Origin: Prevotellaceae bacterium UBA2718
GTDB lineage: Bacteria; Bacteroidota; Bacteroidia; Bacteroidales; Bacteroidaceae
DNA: 8,349 nt
Direction: 5' to 3'
Assembly: GCA_002353975.1 (NCBI GenBank)
Contig: DEKQ01000133.1
Span: forward strand, 65,532 to 73,880
Part shown: positions 1-5,092 of the stretch, piece by piece
Layout: each line of letters starts with the position of its first letter
Position numbering within the stretch: the stretch's first letter is position 1
Program-made: the position numbers and the translations under genes
Notes under the pieces: model-generated
Seen by the model: only the letters and a program-made list of their open reading frames with translations
Databases searched by the model: none
What the model was told of the DNA's origin: nothing

Positions 1-144
1 GAGGTAAGTTCATTCTTCGCTAAGATACACAAGCACCTGAAGGCTAAGTACAACAACGTACGCGGACGTCACTATCGCCAGCCTATCCCAACAGGACTAA
101 AGGGCGAGAACCTGAACATCACGCCACAGAACCCGGGATACTAA
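1..144 (+). CDS. C-terminal end of a probable SusD/RagB-family outer-membrane lipoprotein (5' end outside window)
   Basis: Frame 1 is open from the first base to TAA at 142-144, giving 47 residues with no start in view. The tail, QPIPTGLKGENLNITPQNPGY split as a 'PIP' turn followed by an Asn-rich stretch and a terminal Q-N-P-G-Y, resembles the way SusD/RagB proteins finish (PIP...NPNL.QNPGY). That is a family pattern recalled from memory; the domain body lies outside the window. SusD-like proteins are surface lipoproteins that pair with a SusC TonB-dependent porin to capture glycans or other nutrients. The upstream part, rich in Lys, His, Tyr and Arg, is uninformative. A hairpin follows 28 bases after the stop, so this is probably the last gene of its operon. 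The family call is moderate; that it is a coding end is nearly certain. Confidence 0.6.
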   Translation, partial: EVSSFFAKIHKHLKAKYNNVRGRHYRQPIPTGLKGENLNITPQNPGY

Positions 145-172
145 TCTGCATCCATACCTGATAATAATTGAA

Positions 173-210
173 AGGGCTGATACTTGAAATTTTTTTTCGG
201 TATCAGCCCT
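173..210 (+). terminator. 11-bp perfect hairpin, probable terminator or attenuator
   Basis: AGGGCTGATAC (173-183) pairs perfectly with GTATCAGCCCT (200-210) around a 16-nt loop that contains a T8 run. The U-tract sits in the loop rather than after the 3' arm, which is unusual for a + strand intrinsic terminator. It lies between the SusD-like gene end and the antiporter start at 230 and could separate the two transcripts or attenuate readthrough into the cluster. No convincing -7 promoter element is seen between it and 230. Confidence 0.55.
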
Positions 211-229
211 ATGTAACCTCCAAGAAGTC

Positions 230-1660
230 GTGTATATATCGCAAAATAATACATTTGCCTACTCTGCAACAAAGGCGGTAAGGACATTCCTGCCCTTCTG
301 CCTTTTTGTCACCATAGCCATTATATCATCGTTTCTCAAGGTTGTCAATATCAATCTGTTGATAGTTATCGGTGTCTTTTCCATACTCTTAGGTGCTCTC
401 ATCGCGCATGACGGAAACCGGTATTGGCGTGAGATATTCGGAGGTATGGGAAGTTCTACGGCAATGACTGCCACGCTTTTGTGGCTTGTTGTCGGCATCT
501 ATGGTAAGTTGCTTGTGGAGGGCCATCTGGCAGAGGGCCTTGTATGGGCTATCAGTTCGCTGCACATCAATGCGGCGCTATTTGTGCCGCTGGTTTTCAT
601 CTTTTCTGGAATCTTCGCCATATCCACAGGATCTGGGTTCGGTACTATCTGTGCTATGAGCATGGTGCTTTATCCTGCGAGTGTGATGCTTGGCAATAGT
701 CCTGCATTGACAGGCGGTGCCATCCTCTCGGGAGCGGCATTGGGCGACAGTATCTCTATGGTATCTGATACGGCGGTGATTGCTGCAACCACCCAGACGG
801 AGACGAGGGATGAGGGAAGAGAGACGAGGGAAGTAATAACCTCTGAACGGTCCGTAGATATCGGCACGTCTGTCAAAGCCCGGCTTCCTTTGGTTGCTTT
901 ATCTGCTGCCATCGCCTTGGTGCTCTACACCTTGGCATGCAATTTGTCATATACTCCATCTGTGGAGGCGGCATATCATAGCGACGGAGGGGCTTTGGGA
1001 CTCCTGATGCTCATACCTACCGCATTGGTCGTGCTGCTCTCCATGCGTGGAACGAACATGTTTGTGACCCTCTTTGCCGGCATCATCCTCTCCGTGGTCC
1101 TCGGGCTTTCGTTCGGGCTCTTCACGCCTTACAGTCTGTTACACGTCCGTGATGGCGTGGCAGGAGGTGCAATCGTCGATGGAGTAGGGGGCATGACAGG
1201 CATCTGCATACTGCTCATGGTTGTCGTGGCACTGTCCAAACTCGCTATCTCTGAAGATGGTATGGACATCATTGGGCGTGGTGTCAACTCCCTCGGAGTC
1301 AGGTCGTCAAGACAGTCAGAGCTGCTACTCTTCTTCATGACAGCCACAGCAGGCATCCTCATTGCAACGGTCAATACCATTGCCAATATCTGTGTGGCTC
1401 CTCTGGTGAACACCATAGGCCAGCGACACCATATTCCGGCCCTTCGCAGAACCACCCTCCTTGCCACCACCATCTGTACGTTCCCCTTCGTGCTGCCCTA
1501 TGGAGGCTGCGTCATACTGCTCCTGCAGAGCGTGGAGACAGCGGGCTGCAGCGGACTACATGCCACTGATGTCTTGACAACTGCGTTCTATCCGATGGCG
1601 TTGTTCATCATCATATTATTATCTTGCCTATATGAAAAGACTGACCAAACTCATTCTTGA
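230..1660 (+). CDS. NhaC-family Na+/H+ antiporter (or related Na+/organic acid exchanger)
   Basis: A polytopic inner-membrane protein of 476 aa, the usual NhaC size, with about 11-12 hydrophobic segments starting near residue 18. Two signature regions of the family are visible: S-T-G-S-G-F-G-T at 132-139 and G-A-A-L-G-D-S-I-S-M-V-S-D-T at 168-181. The latter matches the NhaC 'GD..S..SDT' motif, with acidic residues D173 and D180 as likely ion-binding sites. A hydrophilic, charged loop follows at about 190-208. The start is GTG at 230; no in-frame ATG lies upstream before the TGA at 185-187, and no clear Shine-Dalgarno is seen, so the start is tentative. The 3' end overlaps the lyase gene by 29 nt, which indicates co-transcription. 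Known NhaC relatives exchange Na+ for H+, and B. subtilis MleN couples this to malate/lactate exchange, so export of a product of the lyase is possible here. Substrate is inferred, not shown. Confidence 0.85.
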   Translation: MYISQNNTFAYSATKAVRTFLPFCLFVTIAIISSFLKVVNINLLIVIGVFSILLGALIAHDGNRYWREIFGGMGSSTAMTATLLWLVVGIYGKLLVEGHLAEGLVWAISSLHINAALFVPLVFIFSGIFAISTGSGFGTICAMSMVLYPASVMLGNSPALTGGAILSGAALGDSISMVSDTAVIAATTQTETRDEGRETREVITSERSVDIGTSVKARLPLVALSAAIALVLYTLACNLSYTPSVEAAYHSDGGALGLLMLIPTALVVLLSMRGTNMFVTLFAGIILSVVLGLSFGLFTPYSLLHVRDGVAGGAIVDGVGGMTGICILLMVVVALSKLAISEDGMDIIGRGVNSLGVRSSRQSELLLFFMTATAGILIATVNTIANICVAPLVNTIGQRHHIPALRRTTLLATTICTFPFVLPYGGCVILLLQSVETAGCSGLHATDVLTTAFYPMALFIIILLSCLYEKTDQTHS

Positions 1661-2918
1661 TGATATGCAGCCAGCTCTGGGTGTCACGGAGCCAGCGGCT
1701 ATCGCCTTTGCTGTGGCAAAGGCACGTCAGTATGTCTCAGGACAGCTGAAGGGCATCACGCTGACCCTGAATAGCGGAATGTATAAGAACGCCTTCACCT
1801 GCGGCATCCCCCACACCAAGTATGTGGGCAACGAATATGCTGCGGCTCTAGGCTATGTAGCAGCCGATGCTGAGAAGGGACTAGAATGTCTTGATGCTGC
1901 CACGGCGGCAGACTCACGCAAGGCTAAGGAGATAGTTGAACGGAGAATGATCCACGTCATCTCCGGAGAGGTGAGCAGCAAGATATATATACGTGCGGAG
2001 ATAGTGACTGATGAAGGCAACGCGTCAGTGACTATCAGGGATCGCCACACCAATATCTGCGAGATTACGCGTGGCAGTGAGGTCGTATTCCATAAGGAAG
2101 CGTCCCTCCAGGCAGAGGGTGTCAAAGGCAGTGATGACATTTCCGTCATCCATCGCTACACCCTCAGGCAGATAGTCAACTATGTGCGTAATGTTCCCAT
2201 GGAGGAGATACGTTTTATCAGCAGGGCCTACGATGTGAACCTTCGGCTCTTCCGTCAGGCCCTCAGAAGCGGCAAGACACCCTTTGCCCACTACCTCTAT
2301 CTGCAGAACGGCAGTCAGATTATCTCGTCAGACGAACAGAAGTCTGCCTCCTTGCTCTGCAACGCCTCCATCGAGGCACGTGTCATAGGGCTTTCCCAAC
2401 CTGCCATGAGTATCACGGGCAGCGGGGCACATGGCATCATTGCCACATTGCCGCTATATGCCTCGCAGCAGGTCAACGGCTATGACGAGGATAGCCTCCT
2501 GAGGGCTACGGCACTGAGCTATCTCGTATGCATGTATATCAAGGAATACTCCGGCAGGCTCTCCGCTTTCTGCGGCTGTGCTATTGCCGCGGGTACGGGC
2601 ATGGCATGTGGCCTTGCATACCTCAAGGGCGCGGGAGTACAGACCCTTGCGCTGGTCATACGCAATATGGCATCGGGCATCACGGGAATGATATGCGACG
2701 GCGGCAATCACGGATGCACCATCAAGGGCATCGTGGCTGTTGATGCAGCCTTCAGGGCTGTGGACTTTGCGCTTCAGGGCATCGCCATCGAAAGCCTGCA
2801 CGGCATCAATGGCAACACCCCCGAGGACACCATGCGCAATATGGGACTCATAGCATCTCCCGGGATGACTACAACAGAAGTAACGGTATTAGATATTATG
2901 AAAAATAAAACGAAATGA
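1632..2918 (+). CDS. L-cysteine desulfidase / Fe-S serine dehydratase-like lyase (CyuA/CdsB/UPF0597 family), N-terminal Cys replaced by Val
   Basis: A 428-aa soluble protein, full length for the CdsB/CyuA (YhaM) family, whose members use a [4Fe-4S] cluster to eliminate H2S and ammonia from L-cysteine to give pyruvate; the fold is shared with Fe-S L-serine dehydratases. Visible family blocks are ALGVTEP (15-21), the Asn/Gly region at 47-62, T-G-S-G-A-H-G-I (262-269), C-G-C-A-I-A-A-G-T-G (314-323) and M-I-C-D-G-G-N-H-G-C (353-362). C314 (or C316), C355 and C362 fit the three cluster ligands; the seven-residue spacing of the last two matches the family. The N-terminal Cys normally found in LGCTEP is V18 here, and the G-S-G-N motif reads G-S-G-A. 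The protein may therefore act on serine or another amino acid, or be impaired. ATG 1632 keeps the usual N-terminal helix; ATG 1665 would cut into it. It overlaps the antiporter gene by 29 nt and the symporter gene by ATGA. Confidence 0.82.
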   Translation: MKRLTKLILDDMQPALGVTEPAAIAFAVAKARQYVSGQLKGITLTLNSGMYKNAFTCGIPHTKYVGNEYAAALGYVAADAEKGLECLDAATAADSRKAKEIVERRMIHVISGEVSSKIYIRAEIVTDEGNASVTIRDRHTNICEITRGSEVVFHKEASLQAEGVKGSDDISVIHRYTLRQIVNYVRNVPMEEIRFISRAYDVNLRLFRQALRSGKTPFAHYLYLQNGSQIISSDEQKSASLLCNASIEARVIGLSQPAMSITGSGAHGIIATLPLYASQQVNGYDEDSLLRATALSYLVCMYIKEYSGRLSAFCGCAIAAGTGMACGLAYLKGAGVQTLALVIRNMASGITGMICDGGNHGCTIKGIVAVDAAFRAVDFALQGIAIESLHGINGNTPEDTMRNMGLIASPGMTTTEVTVLDIMKNKTK

Positions 2919-4108
2919 AACAAACTCTTATCTGGTTAGGAGCACTCTTGCTTGGTGCTCTCTTAGGCTTGGCAGACATCCCTTTGCGTGAGCCTGCTGT
3001 AAATTTTGTCGCGTCAGTATTCACGCGTCTGTTCCAATTACTCGCCGTGCCCACCATCGTGCTGGCAATCGTCACCACGCTCTCGTCCATTGGCAATGAG
3101 AAACGGTCGGGCCGCATCTTCCGTCACACCATCTCCTACACCCTTCTCACCACCTTCGCTGCTGCTGCCGTGGGGCTCATACTCTACGTGCTGATAGCCC
3201 CTGATGGCATGACGGTATCACAACTCTCAGGCTCTGCTAATAATTTTGTCAAAGGAGAGGAAACCTCTTATTCGGACCACCTGCTCTCCGTCATTCCTAA
3301 CAACTCCGTGCGTCCGCTCCTTGAGGGCAACGTCCTCTCGCTGCTCATCCTGGCCATCGCCGGCGGTATGGGACTGTCACGACTCCCGGAGAGCGAGGGA
3401 AAGAAGACTGTCGTGAGGTTCTTCACGGGTCTGCAGGAACTCATCTTCCTCCTCATCCGTTGGCTTGTCATGATACTGCCTGTAGGCATCGTAGCCTTTG
3501 CTGCCCAGCTGTCAGCCGAACTGTCAGCGGGCGTGGCCGTAGAGTCGTTAGGCAAATACGTCCTCGTGGTCCTTGGCGGCAATGCCATACAGTTCTTCAT
3601 CATACTCCCGCTGTTCCTCCTGGCACGTGGACTGAACCCCATCCACGTACTCAGCCGCATGATGCCGGCGGTCATGATGGCGCTCTTCACCAAGAGCAGC
3701 GCGGCTACACTGCCCGTCACGATGGACAGCGCAGAGAACCGTCTCGGCGTTAGGAAAGAGGTGGCGCGCTTCGTATTGCCCATCTGTACCACCATCAACA
3801 TGAACGGCTGTGCCGCCTTCATACTCGTCACCTCCCTCTTCGTCATGCAGTCAGGGGGCTGGCACCTCACGCTGCCCCTCATGCTCCTGTGGCTGGGCAT
3901 CTCCGTTGTAACTGCTGTGGGCAACGCCGGAGTGCCTATGGGATGCTACTTCATAACCTTCTCGCTCATGGCTGGCATCGGAGCACCAGTTGCCGTACTG
4001 GGAGCCATACTGCCTATCTACACCATCATCGACATGATAGAGACCGCAGAAAACGTGTGGAGCGACTCCTGCGTATGCGCCATGACCGACCATGATACGG
4101 CAAAATGA
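2915..4108 (+). CDS. DAACS-family Na+-coupled amino-acid symporter (GltP/SstT-like) with altered substrate-site residues
   Basis: A 397-aa inner-membrane transporter with the dicarboxylate/amino acid:cation symporter fold. The hairpin-1 tip T-K-S-S-A-A-T-L-P is at 259-267, the TM7 motif T-I-N-M-N-G-C at 293-299 (usually TINMDGT), hairpin 2 has A-G-V-P-M-G, and the TM8 core is D-M-I-E-T-A-E-N-V-W-S-D at 373-384. Aligned by eye with archaeal GltPh, the amine-binding Asp (D394) is D373, and T398, N401 and D405 are kept as T377, N380 and D384. The side-chain-carboxylate partners are changed: R397 is E376 and T314 is C299. Na+-site D312 is N297. This argues against glutamate/aspartate and for a neutral or cationic substrate such as serine, cysteine or another small amino acid (inference). 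It starts at an ATGA overlap with the lyase stop, a sign of translational coupling. It is the last gene of the cluster; inverted repeats follow. Confidence 0.87.
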   Translation: MKQTLIWLGALLLGALLGLADIPLREPAVNFVASVFTRLFQLLAVPTIVLAIVTTLSSIGNEKRSGRIFRHTISYTLLTTFAAAAVGLILYVLIAPDGMTVSQLSGSANNFVKGEETSYSDHLLSVIPNNSVRPLLEGNVLSLLILAIAGGMGLSRLPESEGKKTVVRFFTGLQELIFLLIRWLVMILPVGIVAFAAQLSAELSAGVAVESLGKYVLVVLGGNAIQFFIILPLFLLARGLNPIHVLSRMMPAVMMALFTKSSAATLPVTMDSAENRLGVRKEVARFVLPICTTINMNGCAAFILVTSLFVMQSGGWHLTLPLMLLWLGISVVTAVGNAGVPMGCYFITFSLMAGIGAPVAVLGAILPIYTIIDMIETAENVWSDSCVCAMTDHDTAK

Positions 4109-4124
4109 TGCAAAATGCCCAAAA

Positions 4125-4166
4125 TCACTTTTGCTCATTTTCAGGCCTTTTTTTAGTCAAAAGTGA
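4125..4166 (+). terminator. Inverted repeat just after the symporter stop, possible weak terminator
   Basis: TCACTTTTG (4125-4133) is complementary to CAAAAGTGA (4158-4166); with three or four flanking A/T bases the match is 12 of 13. The 24-nt loop contains GGCC followed by T7. It begins 16 bases after the symporter stop codon. The stem is AT-rich and no T-run directly follows the 3' arm, so it may slow rather than stop polymerase; the stronger terminator lies at 4243-4285. Confidence 0.4.
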
Positions 4167-4242
4167 ATTTCGTACCTTCAAAATTAGCGCGAATTTTGGA
4201 GCACGGCAGTCCGAGCCCGCAAATAACGCACAAAAACGCACG

Positions 4243-4285
4243 AATAGCCAACACTCTGTTATCCAGGGCGTTGGCTATTTTTATT
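4243..4285 (+). terminator. Strong Rho-independent terminator
   Basis: AATAGCCAAC (4243-4252) pairs perfectly with GTTGGCTATT (4270-4279). Inside, after a 1x1 A/C mismatch, CTCTG (4254-4258) pairs with CAGGG (4264-4268, one T-G wobble) around the 5-nt loop TTATC. The 3' arm ends in TT and continues TTTATT, giving a U-rich tail on the + strand. This is the most convincing transcription stop in the window and most likely ends the three-gene cluster, or a short transcript arising between 4109 and 4243. Confidence 0.8.
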
Positions 4286-4328
4286 CCGAAAATAGGACAA
4301 TGAAACCGACAAAGTGCAAACAAATTCA

Positions 4329-4440
4329 GGGGTAAAAGACCTACTATTACCCCGTGATAGACCTACTTTCACCGAGTAAAAGACCTACTATTGCGATGTA
4401 AAAGACCTACTATTGCAACCCAAAAGACCTGCTTTTACCC
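4329..4440. repeat. Five tandem 22-bp hairpin-forming repeats, core AAAAGACCTACTATT
   Basis: AGACCT recurs at 4337, 4359, 4381, 4403 and 4425, an exact 22-base period with no insertions. The consensus is close to GTAAAAG-ACCTA-CTATTRC plus three variable bases. Each unit can fold as a 7-bp stem with loop ACCTA (ACCTG in unit 5). In unit 1 flanking G and C bases extend the stem: 4329-4338 against 4344-4353. In unit 2 the arms read GTGATAG/CTTTCAC, so a change in one arm is matched in the other; units 3 and 4 have a T-G wobble at that stem. Units 1-4 all keep a mismatch at the third pair from the loop. GGGTAAAAG of unit 1 (4330-4338) is also perfectly complementary to CTTTTACCC of unit 5 (4432-4440), so the array could close on itself. 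Function unknown. Confidence 0.9.
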
Positions 4441-4457
4441 TCCGAAGGGTAATTTTT
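4435..4457 (+). terminator. Terminator-like hairpin overlapping the last 22-bp repeat
   Basis: TTACCCT (4435-4441) pairs with AGGGTAA (4446-4452) around the 4-nt loop CCGA, followed by T5 at 4453-4457. Its 5' arm shares bases with the 3' arm of repeat unit 5 and with the segment able to pair with unit 1, so these folds exclude one another. The stem is short and only moderately GC-rich, so its strength as a terminator is uncertain. Confidence 0.5.
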
Positions 4458-4481
4458 CACTTTTCACTCTTCACTTTTCAC
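4454..4481. repeat. Four tandem 7-bp units, TTTTCAC
   Basis: TTTTCAC at 4454-4460, TTTTCAC at 4461-4467, TCTTCAC at 4468-4474 and TTTTCAC at 4475-4481. It is a simple-sequence tract that begins inside the T-run of the preceding hairpin. Short tandem repeats of this kind can change length by slippage. No gene overlaps it, so any effect would be on spacing or expression. Confidence 0.8.
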
Positions 4482-4571
4482 TTATCTCCCGCTCCAGATT
4501 TCATTTTTTCATAGGGAGTTCTGAAAATCACTTTTGTCACTTTTTTAACATAAAATTGAGCAAAGTGTAAA

Positions 4572-4590
4572 ATTGGCTTTTTATGCCAAT
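4572..4590. other. Small inverted repeat ATTGGC/GCCAAT
   Basis: ATTGGC (4572-4577) and GCCAAT (4585-4590) form a 6-bp stem around a 7-nt T-rich loop. It lies about 100 bases upstream of the nuo promoter. It could be a small hairpin or an operator half-site pair, but nothing else supports a role. The rest of 4482-4628 is AT-rich and shows no gene. Confidence 0.3.
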
Positions 4591-4628
4591 CGTTCGTTTT
4601 GAGTGCTTCCGTACATTTTCGTTTGCCG

Positions 4629-4656
4629 TTTTTTTTATGTTTTTTTCATTTTTTTT
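4629..4656. promoter_or_regulatory. Helically phased T-tracts upstream of the nuo promoter (likely curved DNA)
   Basis: Runs of T8 (4629-4636), T7 (4640-4646) and T8 (4649-4656) have centres about 10 bases apart, one helical turn. A further T6 run at 4680-4685 is three turns downstream in the same phase. Phased A/T-tracts bend DNA and can raise promoter activity, as established in other bacteria. Placement 35-60 bases upstream of the -7 element suits an upstream activating role, which is inferred. Confidence 0.5.
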
Positions 4657-4689
4657 CAGTGTTCATTCTTCTATGTGCATTTTTTGTTG

Positions 4690-4698
4690 TACCTTTGC
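4690..4698 (+). promoter_or_regulatory. Bacteroidetes-type -7 promoter element of the nuo operon
   Basis: TACCTTTGC matches the Bacteroidetes sigma-70 -7 consensus TAnnTTTG plus the common C. The -33 region near 4660-4668 (TGTTCATT) is a poor match to TTTG. Transcription would be expected to begin near 4704-4706, giving a leader of about 37 bases before nuoA. The leader just before ATG 4742 is A/T-rich with no Shine-Dalgarno, as is usual in this phylum. Confidence 0.7.
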
Positions 4699-4741
4699 GG
4701 TCGATTAGCGCGAGCATACGATATTGTAACACATAAATTTT

Positions 4742-5092
4742 ATGAATTTTACTTTGTTAATCACCGTTATTGTGACGGCTTTGACATTGGTGGTTGCGGC
4801 TTACGTGATAGCCAAGCTGATAGGACCGCGGTCCTATGCTAAGGTGAAGGGTGAGCCGTATGAGAGCGGAATCCCGACGCACGGCAGTTCGTGGCTGCCT
4901 GTATCGGTGGGTTTCTATCTTTTTGCCATCTTGTTTCTCATGTTTGATATAGAGACCGTGTTTCTATATCCGTGGGCAGTTGTCGTGAAGGAGTTCGGCT
5001 CGATGGCTCTGCTGAGCATCGGGTTCTTTCTGGTAGTATTGGTGCTGGGCCTGGCATACGCCTGGCGGAAAGGAGACTTGGAATGGAAGTAA
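4742..5092 (+). CDS. nuoA: NADH-quinone oxidoreductase (complex I) subunit A
   Basis: A 116-aa inner-membrane subunit with three predicted helices, at about residues 4-27, 57-79 and 86-108, the normal size and topology for NuoA/ND3. The family signature runs from Y-E-S-G-I (40-44) through S-S-W-L-P-V-S-V-G-F-Y (49-59) to F-D-I-E-T-V-F-L-Y-P-W (68-78). D69 and E71 are the conserved membrane-proximal acids that line the quinone/proton junction. The loop Cys of the usual YECG motif is S42. NuoA helps anchor the quinone site and couple it to proton pumping, beside NuoH. It is the first gene of the operon, behind the promoter at 4690-4698, and its last 10 bases overlap nuoB. The start at 4742 is the only one that gives a normal N-terminus. 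Confidence 0.97.
   Translation: MNFTLLITVIVTALTLVVAAYVIAKLIGPRSYAKVKGEPYESGIPTHGSSWLPVSVGFYLFAILFLMFDIETVFLYPWAVVVKEFGSMALLSIGFFLVVLVLGLAYAWRKGDLEWK
5069..5075 (+). promoter_or_regulatory. Ribosome binding site deciding the nuoB start
   Basis: AAAGGAG lies inside the end of nuoA, seven bases before ATG 5083. It fixes the nuoB start there rather than at the longer in-frame opening from 4972, which would overlap nuoA deeply. A good Shine-Dalgarno is unusual compared with the other starts in this window, apart from nuoCD. Confidence 0.8.

Noticed and set aside
3268..3924. Minus-strand ORF of 218 aa antisense to the symporter gene
   Set aside because: Shadow of a clear DAACS gene; Ser/Arg/Met-rich with no domain.
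4105..4335. Small plus-strand ORF of 76 aa after the symporter gene
   Set aside because: It spans two hairpins including a strong terminator, and the peptide has no coding-like composition or recognisable motif; no ribosome binding site.
4329..4440. CRISPR array
   Set aside because: The period is 22 bases with only a few variable bases between units, too short for spacers, and no cas gene is present.
4603..4842. Plus-strand ORF of 79 aa over the nuo promoter
   Set aside because: Its Phe-rich start is a translation of the poly-T tracts and it runs through the promoter into nuoA in another frame.
4972..5082. Longer nuoB start upstream within nuoA
   Set aside because: It would overlap nuoA by more than 100 bases; ATG 5083 has AAAGGAG seven bases upstream and gives a normal N-terminus.
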